Origin: Lachnospiraceae bacterium
GTDB lineage: Bacteria; Bacillota; Clostridia; Lachnospirales; Lachnospiraceae
DNA length: 64,000 bases
NCBI GenBank assembly: GCA_025758065.1
Contig: CP107199.1
Span: forward strand, 1,859,501-1,923,500
Direction of reading: 5' to 3'
Part shown: positions 1 through 8,674 of the stretch, piece by piece
Numbering within the stretch: position 1 is the stretch's first letter
How the letters are laid out: every line of letters starts with the position of its first letter
Notes under the pieces: generated by a model
Databases searched by the model: none
Seen by the model: the letters and a program-made list of their open reading frames with translations, nothing else
Told to the model about the DNA's origin: nothing
Made by a program: the position numbers and the translations under genes

Positions 1-2
1 TG

Positions 3-923
3 ATCATCGGTGCTGTTGTAGGTCTGTTAGTTGCTCATCCAACTATGAACCTTCCATTTTATACTGGATTTAAGAACGCAAAAATGGGAGATATGTTCCC
101 GATCCTGTTTGTAACTGTTGCATGTGGTGCTGTTTCCGGTTTCCATAGCCTGGTTTCCTCCGGTACCTCTTCTAAGACCATTTCCAATGAAAAGGATATG
201 TTAAAGGTTGGTTATGGTGCAATGGTACTGGAAAGCTTATTAGCTGTTCTGGCTCTCTGCGTAGCAGGTGCTGCTGCAGCTGCTGACGGAACTGCTGCAA
301 CAGGAACCCCATTCCAGATCTTCTCTGCAGGTGTTGCAGGTTTCCTGGAAATGTTCGGTATCCCGGTTTATGTAGCACAGTGCTTTATGACTATGTGTGT
401 ATCTGCCCTGGCGCTTACAAGCCTTGACTCTGTAGCACGTATCGGACGTATGTCCTTCCAGGAACTGTTTAGTGTAGATGATATGGAACATGCAGAAGGC
501 TGGAGAAAGTTATTCTGTAATAAATATTTCTCAACTGTTATTACTCTGGTATGCGGCTTTATCTTAACAAAGATCGGATATTCAAATATCTGGCCTCTGT
601 TCGGAAGTGCAAACCAGCTGTTAAGTGCCCTGGTACTGATCACTTTATGTGTATTCTTAAAGGTGACAGGAAGAGAGAACAAGACATTGTTCCCGCCACT
701 GATCATCATGCTCTGCGTAACCTTTACTGCACTGGTTGAAAGAACAATTGCCCTGGTTAATGCATTTGGCGCAGGAACTGCTGTATTTATGGTAGAAGGA
801 CTGCAGCTGATCATTGCCATCCTGTTAATGGTCCTTGGTGTGATCATTGTATACACATCTGGTAAGGAACTGTTCCAGAAGAAGGCTGAATTAAAACATA
901 GTAATGAAGAAAAACTTGCATAA
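3..923 (+). CDS. cstA: Carbon starvation protein CstA family, C-terminal part (5' end outside window)
   Basis: The reading frame is open from base 3, so the gene begins before the window; about 306 codons of the C-terminal half remain. CstA-family proteins are multi-pass membrane transporters for peptides or pyruvate induced on carbon limitation. Seen here: the conserved Ser/Gly-rich stretch SGFHSLVSSGTSSK near the start, followed by several hydrophobic segments and the family-typical segment FGSANQLLSALVLIT. The C-terminus is a short charged tail. A strong hairpin terminator follows, so this is the last gene of its transcript. Family assignment is firm; the substrate is not decided by sequence. 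Confidence 0.93.
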   Translation: MIGAVVGLLVAHPTMNLPFYTGFKNAKMGDMFPILFVTVACGAVSGFHSLVSSGTSSKTISNEKDMLKVGYGAMVLESLLAVLALCVAGAAAAADGTAATGTPFQIFSAGVAGFLEMFGIPVYVAQCFMTMCVSALALTSLDSVARIGRMSFQELFSVDDMEHAEGWRKLFCNKYFSTVITLVCGFILTKIGYSNIWPLFGSANQLLSALVLITLCVFLKVTGRENKTLFPPLIIMLCVTFTALVERTIALVNAFGAGTAVFMVEGLQLIIAILLMVLGVIIVYTSGKELFQKKAELKHSNEEKLA

Positions 924-962
924 GCTTTTATAAGCATTAAAAAAGTGGCTTTTTTGAAGATC

Positions 963-1009
963 AAAAACAGCGGATATGGGAAATTGAGATCTTATATCCG
1001 CTGTTTTTT
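963..1009 (+). terminator. Intrinsic terminator after cstA
   Basis: Fifteen-base inverted repeat (AAAAACAGCGGATAT at 963-977 with its complement at 994-1008) ending in a T run. It separates cstA from the promoter that starts at 1016. Confidence 0.85.
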
Positions 1010-1015
1010 CTGCCG

Positions 1016-1045
1016 TTGACATTCCTGTTTCTAATGGTCTATAAT
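1016..1045 (+). promoter_or_regulatory. Sigma-A promoter of the zinc-ribbon/patatin pair
   Basis: TTGACA at 1016-1021, an 18-base spacer and TATAAT at 1040-1045: both hexamers are perfect. A longer reading frame begins at the TTG of this -35 box, which argues that the protein starts at the downstream ATG (1076) instead. Confidence 0.85.
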
Positions 1046-1075
1046 GAGCGAAAAAGAAGAAGGAGCGTGAACAGT

Positions 1076-1636
1076 ATGACATTCTTTGATGAGATCAGTA
1101 AAAATCTGACCGGTTATGGAAAAGAAGCTGCAAGAAAGGCAAAAGATGCTGCACAGGTGCTTCAGTTAAAGGCCCAGATCCGGGGGGAAAAGCAGAAGAT
1201 CAATGAACTGTATGCTGCAATTGGTGCAGTGTATTTTAAAAACCACAGAGATGATTCGGAAGATGAATACAAAATATTCTTCCCGGAGATCGAAAGTGCC
1301 ATGGTTCATGTGGCAGAGTTAGAGAAAAAACTCAGCCAGCTGGATACTACGGAAAAATGTCCCTGCTGCGGTGCTGCTGTGAAAAAGGGTGATTCTTTCT
1401 GCAGTAAGTGCGGTACACCGATCCAGAAGGAAGAAGATGGGACAGAGGAACAGCACATTGCTGTGACAGAGGATGGTTTTGTCCAGGAAGAAACAGCAAA
1501 AGAGCCTGTAAAAGAGACCACAGAGGAAAAAAAGACGGAAGCAGCAGAAAATGTGGTCCAGGAGACAGAAACAGAAAATACGACAGAAGAAGAGACAGAA
1601 CAGAAAGAGGAGCCGGTTTCAGAGCCGGAAGAATAG
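1076..1636 (+). CDS. Zinc-ribbon domain protein with acidic tail
   Basis: 186 residues. An N-terminal helical, charged region (about 1-85) has coiled-coil character. It is followed by a CPCC...FCSKCG zinc ribbon (about residues 102-122, two CxxC knuckles) and a C-terminal tail of about 60 residues made largely of Glu, Thr and Lys. The ATG at 1076 is chosen because AAGGAG lies about 11 bases upstream and the promoter occupies the possible earlier start. Such ribbon proteins are common in Clostridia and have no settled function. The next gene starts three bases after its stop, so the two are probably cotranscribed. Confidence 0.8.
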   Translation: MTFFDEISKNLTGYGKEAARKAKDAAQVLQLKAQIRGEKQKINELYAAIGAVYFKNHRDDSEDEYKIFFPEIESAMVHVAELEKKLSQLDTTEKCPCCGAAVKKGDSFCSKCGTPIQKEEDGTEEQHIAVTEDGFVQEETAKEPVKETTEEKKTEAAENVVQETETENTTEEETEQKEEPVSEPEE

Positions 1637-1639
1637 ATT

Positions 1640-2488
1640 ATGAAAGAAAAAAAGACAGGACTGGTGTTAGAAGGCGGCGGTATGAGAGGTATTTATACGG
1701 CCGGAGTGCTGGATGTATTTATGGAAAACGGCATTACATTTGATGGTGTGATCGGAGTATCTGCAGGTGCCATTCATGGCTGTTCCTTTGTGTCAGGACA
1801 GAAGGGCAGAAGCATCCGGTATTATATGAAGTATTGCCGTAACTGGCGCTTTATGAGCTTTCGGAGCCTGTTTTTAACCGGCAACATTGCAGAGGAAAAA
1901 TTCTGCTATCATACATTGCCTGAAAAGCTGGATCCTTATGATTACGAGGCCTTTAAGAAAAGCCATACAAAGTTTTATGTAGGCTGCAGTAATGTAGAGA
2001 CTGGAAAAGCAGAGTATCTTCCTATTACAGATATGAAGGAGGAGATAGACCGGATGAGAGCTTCCGCGTCACTGCCTCTTGTTTCAAAAATCGTAAAGAC
2101 AGCAGGAATGAAGCTTCTTGATGGCGGCTGTACAGACAGTATCCCGGTAAAGGCATTTGTAAAAATGGGATATAACAAGGATGTAGTGGTACTGACCCGC
2201 CATAAGGGATACAGGAAGGAAAAAGAAGGAATCAGTCTGACAAAGCTTGTATACAGGAAATATCCGGAATTTGTAAAAGCTGTATACAAACGCCCGGATG
2301 TGTATAATCATACATTAGATGAGATTGAAAAATGGGAAAAAGAAGGAAGGATCTTTGTGATCCGCCCAAGCGTTCCGCTGTCCATCGGACGCATGGAGGC
2401 AGACCCAAAGAAGCTTAAGGAAGTTTATGAGCTGGGACGGGATGATGCGCTCAGACAGATCACAGCCATGAAGGAATGGTTAAACTAA
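1640..2488 (+). CDS. Patatin-like phospholipase family protein
   Basis: 282 residues, full length for the bacterial patatin/RssA-YjjU type. Seen: oxyanion loop GGGMRG (about residues 12-17), nucleophile elbow GVSAG (about 39-43, Ser catalytic), and DGG (about 159-161) carrying the catalytic Asp. These Ser-Asp dyad enzymes hydrolyse acyl esters of lipids; the physiological substrate here is unknown. No signal peptide is seen, so it is expected in the cytoplasm or at the inner membrane face. Three bases separate it from the zinc-ribbon gene. Confidence 0.9.
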   Translation: MKEKKTGLVLEGGGMRGIYTAGVLDVFMENGITFDGVIGVSAGAIHGCSFVSGQKGRSIRYYMKYCRNWRFMSFRSLFLTGNIAEEKFCYHTLPEKLDPYDYEAFKKSHTKFYVGCSNVETGKAEYLPITDMKEEIDRMRASASLPLVSKIVKTAGMKLLDGGCTDSIPVKAFVKMGYNKDVVVLTRHKGYRKEKEGISLTKLVYRKYPEFVKAVYKRPDVYNHTLDEIEKWEKEGRIFVIRPSVPLSIGRMEADPKKLKEVYELGRDDALRQITAMKEWLN

Positions 2489-2503
2489 TAAGCAATGAAA
2501 AGA

Positions 2504-2550
2504 AAGGGATGCTGTCTTAGTAGACATTGATACTAAGGGGCATCCTTTTT
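2504..2550 (+). terminator. Intrinsic terminator after the patatin gene
   Basis: Stem GGATGC...CTTAG pairing with CTAAG...GCATCC, followed by TTTTT at 2546-2550. Confidence 0.8.
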
Positions 2551-2584
2551 CATGTTAAAATCAATAACGGATTTTTAGAGAGTC

Positions 2585-2593
2585 TGGTATAAT
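2585..2593 (+). promoter_or_regulatory. Extended -10 promoter of the yesN/yesM pair
   Basis: TGGTATAAT is a TGn extended -10 with a perfect TATAAT (2588-2593). No good -35 hexamer is visible, as expected for an extended -10 promoter. The leader to the yesN start is about 100 bases. Confidence 0.55.
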
Positions 2594-2700
2594 AGCGGTA
2601 GGTAAGATAAAATGTTCTTTTGGAATCTTTCTGTGCCTGAGTTGCGGGAAGATGCAAGAAAGACTGTGGGAGAATATAGAAAGATTACGGGGGAAAAGGC

Positions 2701-3432
2701 ATGTATCAGCTGGTGATCGTAGATGATGAGGATAAGATCGTAGAGGGAATTGCTAATCTGTTTCCATGGGAGCAGCTGGGATTTCAGGTAACCTGGTTTA
2801 GCAGACCGTTAAAAGCACTGGAATATGTAAGGCAGCACAAGGTAGATGTACTTATGAGTGATATTGAAATGCCGGAAATGAACGGTCTGGAATTATGCAG
2901 ACAGCTGCAGGACACAGACATTAAAATTGTGTTTATCAGCAGTCATCAGAATTATGAATATTTTCGGTATGCGATCCAATACAGAGTGGAAGACTATCTG
3001 TTAAAACCGATTAAAAGTGGTGATATTTTAAATTGTTTTGGAAAAATACGGCAGTATTTGGATGAAAAATATGCAGTGTCCCAGGAAACAACAGGAAATT
3101 ATTATGAGCAGGTGGTTACAGCTGTAAAAGAATATATAAAAGAAAATTATAAGGAAGCTTCATTGGAAAATGCAGCAGTCCAGGTTTCTTTAAGCCCCAG
3201 TTATCTGTCCAGGATCTTTAAGGAAAAATGCGGCATGGGATTTTCAGATTACCTTACGAAAACCCGTATGGAAAAGGCATGTGAGCTTTTAGGCGATATC
3301 AAATATAAAAGCTATGACATTGCTTATTATATCGGCTACGATAATCCAAAGAATTTTTCAAGGGCATTTAAGGCATATTTTGGCATGACGCCGAAAGAAT
3401 ACAGAAATGGAAAGGTGCTTGAAAAAGAATGA
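2701..3432 (+). CDS. yesN: AraC-type response regulator (YesN family)
   Basis: 243 residues. Receiver domain about 1-120 with the acidic pair DD (8-9), phospho-acceptor Asp54 in SDIEMPEMNG and Lys102 in LLKPIK. The C-terminal AraC-type double helix-turn-helix is at about 145-240 (LSPSYLSRIFKEKCG, IGYDNPKNFSRAFKAYFGMTP). It is the cytoplasmic partner of the YesM-type kinase, whose ATG overlaps its stop (ATGA at 3429). By analogy with YesMN systems it activates the neighbouring sugar importer starting at 5349. It is short for the family because the linker is brief. Confidence 0.92.
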   Translation: MYQLVIVDDEDKIVEGIANLFPWEQLGFQVTWFSRPLKALEYVRQHKVDVLMSDIEMPEMNGLELCRQLQDTDIKIVFISSHQNYEYFRYAIQYRVEDYLLKPIKSGDILNCFGKIRQYLDEKYAVSQETTGNYYEQVVTAVKEYIKENYKEASLENAAVQVSLSPSYLSRIFKEKCGMGFSDYLTKTRMEKACELLGDIKYKSYDIAYYIGYDNPKNFSRAFKAYFGMTPKEYRNGKVLEKE

Positions 3433-5192
3433 AACGAAAATTTTTCATACGACGTTTTCTGCGATATCTGCTGCTTTTAATGATCCCCACAGTCATGATC
3501 TTTTCTTTTGCCATGATTTCCTATAATTATCAGCTGGATAAGTCACTGGATGCCAGGGCACAAAATACCCTTTCAAATGTAAATAACAGTCTGGAAATGA
3601 TGGTAAGTAATGTGGCTTATCAAAATGAGCAGCTGACTAATAATGCGTATACTCTCATTGCATTAAAACGACTGATGCAAAGAGAAACAAAGATCCCTTA
3701 CAGTGATGCGATCTATCTGAGAAATATCAAAGCTACTTTAAGCAGCATTATACGGGCTTATCCTTATATCCAGTCAGTCTATCTATATCTGGATGGCTAT
3801 AGTAATTATTTTTCCTCTGATTATGGGCTGGTACAGTTAGAACCCAAAGGGAAAAACAACTGGTACAGCAGTTACCGTGCCATGGGAGAAGAGGAAGAAA
3901 GCCTGATGGAGATGCGGGCGGCCAAAGATACCGGTTATGGACGCAGTATGCTTACTATTTATCAGAAAATGAAGCTGCAAAAAGGTGTTGTTGTTATGAA
4001 TATTGATGCGGGAGATTATCTGGCAAGTCTGGATGAAATCCTGCAAAAAGACAACGAAACCGTGCTTTATCTGGATAAAAAGGATCAGCTCCTTCTTTCC
4101 TGGAATGATGAAAATGGGGCAGCAGAAGGCTTTAACAGTGCAGAATACAGAAATAAGGGACAGCAGAATTACTGGAAACGGATCAACGGAAAGTCTTATC
4201 TGGTCCACACAGATGTTAATGTGCAATATGATCTTTTTCTGGTGTCACTGATATCTGCACAGGCAAAGATGAATGGTATCCTTCAGGTAGCCGGAGCTTT
4301 TTTTGCTGTATTCCTGCTTAATATTATTGCAATGATGGCATTGGCATATACCACGACTGTGCGGACATTCCGTCAGATCGAATACATGATCCAGGTATTT
4401 TATGATGCAGAAAGCGGGATCTATCCTTCTGGACCACGGCAGGAAGTAAAAGACGAGTATGATATTCTTATGAATAATATCATTTACTTGTTTTTAAACA
4501 CGGTGAAGCTGCAGACGGAACTGACGGAAAAACGTCATAACCAGGAAGTAGCGGAGCTGACGGCTCTCCAGCTGCAGATCAATCCACATTTCCTTTTTAA
4601 TACCTTGCAAACGCTGCAGTTCCAGATACAGTCGAAAGCTTCGTCAGAAGAATCCGTTACCATTCTGGAATACTTATCAGATATTTTAAAATATGCACTG
4701 GCAGAAGCCACAGAGATGATCAGCCTCCGGGAAGAACTGTTGTATCTGAAAAAGTATGTGGCTATCCAGAAATTCCGTTTTGGAGAGAAATTTATCATCT
4801 ATTATGAGGTGGATGAGGAATTAATGGATCTGAAAGTATTCCGCCTGATGCTCCAGCCATTAGTGGAAAACAGTATACTTCATGGAGTGCGTTATAAAGA
4901 AGGCAGAGGTTATATTAAGGTACAGATCCTCAGACGTAAGGGAAAAGTATATTTCCGGGTCATAGACAACGGCGTGGGAATGGACAAAGAGGAAAAAGAG
5001 CGTTTGCAGGATTCGATGAAAGAGATCAATGTGCATCATATTGGCCTTGCAAATGTAAATAGCCGGCTGAAGCTTCATTTTGGAGATGGCTCAGGGATCC
5101 GGATCAGAAGCAAAAAAGGCATGGGCTGCGTTATGGAATTTTGTTTCCCGGAAAATATGGGCTGTGAAGAACAGGGAACAAATGAAGAATAA
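3429..5192 (+). CDS. yesM: Sensor histidine kinase (YesM family)
   Basis: 587 residues. First membrane helix at about 11-30, an extracellular sensing region of about 250 residues, a second membrane helix at about 283-303, then a linker and the His_kinase domain with the NPHFLFNT phospho-acceptor motif (His near 387). The ATPase domain carries LVENSILHGV (N box) and DNGVGM. It is translationally coupled to yesN by a four-base overlap. Family knowledge: such kinases sense extracellular oligosaccharides or their binding protein. The xylosidase and importer downstream suggest a xylan-type signal, which is inference. Confidence 0.92.
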   Translation: MKRKFFIRRFLRYLLLLMIPTVMIFSFAMISYNYQLDKSLDARAQNTLSNVNNSLEMMVSNVAYQNEQLTNNAYTLIALKRLMQRETKIPYSDAIYLRNIKATLSSIIRAYPYIQSVYLYLDGYSNYFSSDYGLVQLEPKGKNNWYSSYRAMGEEEESLMEMRAAKDTGYGRSMLTIYQKMKLQKGVVVMNIDAGDYLASLDEILQKDNETVLYLDKKDQLLLSWNDENGAAEGFNSAEYRNKGQQNYWKRINGKSYLVHTDVNVQYDLFLVSLISAQAKMNGILQVAGAFFAVFLLNIIAMMALAYTTTVRTFRQIEYMIQVFYDAESGIYPSGPRQEVKDEYDILMNNIIYLFLNTVKLQTELTEKRHNQEVAELTALQLQINPHFLFNTLQTLQFQIQSKASSEESVTILEYLSDILKYALAEATEMISLREELLYLKKYVAIQKFRFGEKFIIYYEVDEELMDLKVFRLMLQPLVENSILHGVRYKEGRGYIKVQILRRKGKVYFRVIDNGVGMDKEEKERLQDSMKEINVHHIGLANVNSRLKLHFGDGSGIRIRSKKGMGCVMEFCFPENMGCEEQGTNEE

Positions 5193-5348
5193 AAATCAAA
5201 AGAAATGATACTTTTTGCAAAAAAAACGGTAAAAAATGAATAAAAATGAAAAGACCGGTTCCTTTCAGTTTCGGCAGAAATTTACTACAATAAAATCATC
5301 AAAAAGATGTATCAAGAATGTATTAAAGGAAAAGAGAGGGAGACGGTT

Positions 5349-6692
5349 ATGAAGAAAAAACTGGTGAGTGTAGTGTTGGCAGCTGCTGTGGCAGCAGGTA
5401 CTTTGGCTGGATGTGGAGGTTCATCCACAAAGGATAGCACACAGGCCGCATCTGCTGGTGGGGAGACAACAGAAAAAAGCAGCTCTGATGAAAATATCAC
5501 CCTTCGTTTTGCATGGTGGGGCGGTGATGAAAGAAACGAAGCAACATTAAAGGTGATCGAGCAGTTTGAAGCGGCTCATCCAAATATTACCATTGAAGCT
5601 GAATACGGCGGCAGCGATGGTTATCATGATAAACTGGCAACCCAGCTGGCATCTGGAACAGCGGCAGATATTGTGCAGGTAGATCCGGAAGTGTTCCCAA
5701 CTTATGTGACTACAGGTGACTATTTCATTGATTATAAGGATTATGATATGGATCTTTCCAATTTTGATGAAAATTATATTTCCCTGGAGATCAATGGACG
5801 CTATGATGGAAAGCAGTTAGGTCTTCCAACTGGTATTTCCGGTTCTGGTATGCTGGTAAACAAGGATCTGGCAGATGCTATTGGTATTGATTTTACCAAG
5901 CCATATACATGGGATGATATGATCGAAATGGGCAAAAAAGTACGTGCATATGACGACAGCATGTATCTGCTTTGCGCAAACAAAGAGTATCTTGTGAACA
6001 TGGTTGTATTTAACTATGGAAAACAGCTTCTTGGAAAGACTTTCTTTGATGCAGATGCAAAGACACTGAATTTAACAGAAGATGATCTTAAGACAGTATA
6101 TGAATATGTAAAGCAGCTGTATGATGAAGAAGTAGTTGCACCGGCTTCCTATCAGGCATCTTATACAGGTGACAGCCTGCAGTCTGATACAAACTGGATC
6201 GCCGGTAAGTATGTAGCAGCGCCAACCTACATTTCAACCATTGATGTTATGGTGGCAGCTAATCCTGAAGCAAATTATGTAATGGGACAGCTTCCTGCAT
6301 TAGACGGAGCTGTTGAAAAAGGCTGGGCATCCAATACTCCTCAGGTTATTGCGATCACAAAGACCTGCGAGCATCCGGAAGCAGCAGTAGAGTTTATGAA
6401 TTACTTCTATAATGATGATACTGCATTAGAGACTTTAGGAGCGACCAGAAGCGTTCCTCCAACAGAAAAGGCAAGAAAGATCTGCTCTGACAAGGGAATT
6501 TTAAGTGAGATCACCATGGAAGGTGCTGATATTGCAGCAGCTATGGGCGGAACTCCAAATGATAAGATCTCATCTTCCCAGGAGTCAAAGACGATCCTCT
6601 TTGATTCAGTAGAGACCATTGGCTACGGAGCAAGCACACCAGAGGAAGCAGCAGCTGATACCATTAATTTGCTGTCAGGTCTGGAACAGTAA
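5349..6692 (+). CDS. Sugar ABC transporter solute-binding lipoprotein
   Basis: 447 residues. Lipoprotein signal with lipobox LAGC (Cys22), then a Ser/Thr/Gly-rich linker and a family-1 solute-binding fold (FAWWGGDERNEATLKVIEQF). The ATG at 5349 is preferred over one 42 bases upstream: it has GAGAGGGAG before it and gives a normal signal peptide. It delivers oligosaccharides to the two permeases downstream. No ATPase is encoded here, so a shared MsmK-type ATPase elsewhere is expected. A terminator-like hairpin follows and probably raises binding protein over permease. Confidence 0.93.
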   Translation: MKKKLVSVVLAAAVAAGTLAGCGGSSTKDSTQAASAGGETTEKSSSDENITLRFAWWGGDERNEATLKVIEQFEAAHPNITIEAEYGGSDGYHDKLATQLASGTAADIVQVDPEVFPTYVTTGDYFIDYKDYDMDLSNFDENYISLEINGRYDGKQLGLPTGISGSGMLVNKDLADAIGIDFTKPYTWDDMIEMGKKVRAYDDSMYLLCANKEYLVNMVVFNYGKQLLGKTFFDADAKTLNLTEDDLKTVYEYVKQLYDEEVVAPASYQASYTGDSLQSDTNWIAGKYVAAPTYISTIDVMVAANPEANYVMGQLPALDGAVEKGWASNTPQVIAITKTCEHPEAAVEFMNYFYNDDTALETLGATRSVPPTEKARKICSDKGILSEITMEGADIAAAMGGTPNDKISSSQESKTILFDSVETIGYGASTPEEAAADTINLLSGLEQ

Positions 6693-6714
6693 TCAGATAT
6701 TTGATCAAAAACAG

Positions 6715-6760
6715 AGAGTGCCGCAAAAAGGACACAAATATATTTTGCGGCGCTCTTTTT
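6715..6760 (+). terminator. Partial terminator between binding protein and permease genes
   Basis: Fourteen-base stem (AGAGTGCCGCAAAA at 6715-6728 with TTTTGCGGCGCTCT at 6743-6756, one mismatch) followed by a T run. It lies inside the operon, so it probably acts as a leaky attenuator. Confidence 0.75.
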
Positions 6761-6779
6761 CTGTCTACAGGAGGTCATT

Positions 6780-7667
6780 ATGAACAGGAAAAAAACGATG
6801 AAAAGGGAATATCAGGCGTATTTGTATATACTCCCCTGGATTTTAGGATTTGTTATCCTTCAGCTGTATCCGTTTGTTTCATCCTTTATTTATTCTTTTA
6901 CAGATTATACCGTTGGTGCCAAAGCCACCTTTCAGGGACTTGCAAATTATAAGAAATTATTTACCCAGGACAAAGAATTCTGGAATTCCTTAAAAGTAAC
7001 CATTCTGTTTGCTCTTTATACAGTGCCTGGAAAACTGATCATGGCTTTAGCAGTTGCCATGTTTTTAAACAGGGATTTAAAGGGAATCAACCTGATCCGC
7101 ACTTTGTATTATATTCCGTCTTTGTTTGGAGGAAGCGTAGCAGTAGCACTGTTATGGAGATTAATGTTCCTGGATAATGGTGTGATCAACGCAATTTTAA
7201 CAGCGCTTCATCTTCCTGTGATCCAGCGGTTAGGTGATACCCGTTATGCACTGCGGACTATCTGTATGTTGGAAATATGGCAGTTTGGTTCTTCTATGGT
7301 TATGTTTTTAGCAGCGTTGAAACAGGTTCCACGTTCTCTTTATGAAGCAGCAGAGATCGATGGTGCCGGAAAAGTAACCCGTTTCTTCCATATTACATTG
7401 CCTCAGATATCTCCGATCATTTTCTTTAATCTGATCAACCAGACGATCCAGGCACTGCAGAACTTTACCTCTGCCCAGGTCATCACAGAAGGCGGACCAT
7501 TAAAGTCTACCTATGTATTGGGACTGAAATTATACAAAGAAGGTTTTTCTTATTTCAAAATGGGATATGCAAGTGCTATTTCATGGGTTGTATTTGCAGC
7601 TATTATGATCTTTACACTGGCGATCTTTGCATCTTCCAAGTTATGGGTACATTACGCTGATGAATAA
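6780..7667 (+). CDS. Sugar ABC transporter permease (MalF/UgpA type)
   Basis: 295 residues with about six membrane helices; the first follows a short basic N-terminus. The cytoplasmic EAA loop EAAEIDGAGKVTRFFHITLP (about 195-214) marks it as a binding-protein-dependent permease that docks to an MsmK/UgpC-type ATPase. AGGAGG lies six bases before the ATG. It pairs with the next gene as the heterodimeric channel for the 5349 binding protein. Confidence 0.93.
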   Translation: MNRKKTMKREYQAYLYILPWILGFVILQLYPFVSSFIYSFTDYTVGAKATFQGLANYKKLFTQDKEFWNSLKVTILFALYTVPGKLIMALAVAMFLNRDLKGINLIRTLYYIPSLFGGSVAVALLWRLMFLDNGVINAILTALHLPVIQRLGDTRYALRTICMLEIWQFGSSMVMFLAALKQVPRSLYEAAEIDGAGKVTRFFHITLPQISPIIFFNLINQTIQALQNFTSAQVITEGGPLKSTYVLGLKLYKEGFSYFKMGYASAISWVVFAAIMIFTLAIFASSKLWVHYADE

Positions 7668-7681
7668 AAGGAGGAGTTATC

Positions 7682-8530
7682 ATGAAACAGACAAAACACA
7701 GAACTGCCACACTGGTTCGTGATTATTTGGTCATATTTGTGATCGGTGTCATACTGTTGTATCCGATCATCTGGATGTTCTTTGCATCTTTTAAATCAAA
7801 TGATGAGATATTTGGTTCCATTTGTTTACTGCCTCAGAATTTCAGCTTTAAGTATTTTATTGAAGGCTGGAAGGGAAGCGGTAAGGTAACTTATACGACT
7901 TTTTTTATTAATACATTTTTACTGGTCATTCCCACTACCATATTTACGGTTATGTCCAGTGCCCTGGTTGCTTATGGCTTTGCAAGATTTCAGTTTCCGG
8001 GAAAGAAGATCCTTTTTGTACTGCTCATTGCCATGCTGATGCTGCCAAATTCTGTTGTTATCATTCCTCGTTATACTTTATACAATAAGTTTAACTGGAT
8101 CAATACTTACATGCCATTTTATGCACCGGCATTGTTGTGCTGTAATGCGTTCTTCCCATATATGCTGATCCAGTTTTTAAGAGGACTTCCAAAGGATCTG
8201 GATGAATCTGCTTATATTGATGGCTGCGGAACCTTCAAGACCTTTACCCATATTTTACTGCCTCTGATGAAGCCATCATTATTCTCCGCAGGCCTGTTCC
8301 AGTTTTTATGGACCTACAATGATTACTTCAATTCTCTGGTATTTATCAACTCAGTAAAGAAGTTTCCTATCTCTCTGGCACTTCGCATGTCTCTGGATGC
8401 AGAGTCCGTTGTGCAGTGGGGAAAGGTAATGGCAATGGCGTTTGTTGCAGTAGTTCCTGTTATCCTGCTGTTCTTTGCCGCACAGAGATATTTTGTAGAA
8501 GGTATTGCTACCAGCGGTTTAAAGGGTTAA
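7682..8530 (+). CDS. Sugar ABC transporter permease (MalG/UgpE type)
   Basis: 282 residues with six membrane helices. EAA-type loop DESAYIDGCGTFKTFTHILL at about 177-196, where the first Glu is Asp. AAAGGAGG precedes the ATG, 14 bases after the previous stop. It is the second half of the importer channel. A palindromic repeat copy (8538-8645) begins eight bases after its stop and separates it from the xylosidase gene. Confidence 0.93.
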   Translation: MKQTKHRTATLVRDYLVIFVIGVILLYPIIWMFFASFKSNDEIFGSICLLPQNFSFKYFIEGWKGSGKVTYTTFFINTFLLVIPTTIFTVMSSALVAYGFARFQFPGKKILFVLLIAMLMLPNSVVIIPRYTLYNKFNWINTYMPFYAPALLCCNAFFPYMLIQFLRGLPKDLDESAYIDGCGTFKTFTHILLPLMKPSLFSAGLFQFLWTYNDYFNSLVFINSVKKFPISLALRMSLDAESVVQWGKVMAMAFVAVVPVILLFFAAQRYFVEGIATSGLKG

Positions 8531-8537
8531 TGAGATA

Positions 8538-8645
8538 CAGTCGTACCCGAATTTTAGAGGCGGACGCAACGCCAACGTCTCAAAAATTTGGGCACAACTG
8601 ACAAAAAATCTTCTCGCAAAAGCAAGTACAAAAAGATTCCGAGAG
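8538..8645. repeat. Truncated copy of a palindromic intergenic element (family A)
   Basis: Matches the larger palindrome at 53078-53230. The 63-base right arm is identical at 57 positions by my alignment (shared AACTGACAAAAAATCTTCTC, GATTCCGAGAG). The left arm starts only at CAGTCG, so the outer half of that arm is missing. The remaining inner stem pairs ACCCGAATTTT with AAAATTTGGG. It ends just before the ribosome site of the xylosidase gene. Confidence 0.75.
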
Positions 8646-8674
8646 TACATACATTTGAAAAGGAGAATCAGAAC

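Noticed and set aside
1016..1075. N-terminal extension of the zinc-ribbon protein from TTG 1016
   Set aside because: The extension lies on a near-perfect promoter and lacks a ribosome site.
8588..8674. N-terminal extension of the GH43 protein
   Set aside because: It encodes palindrome-repeat sequence, and the family domain begins right after ATG 8675, which has a ribosome site.
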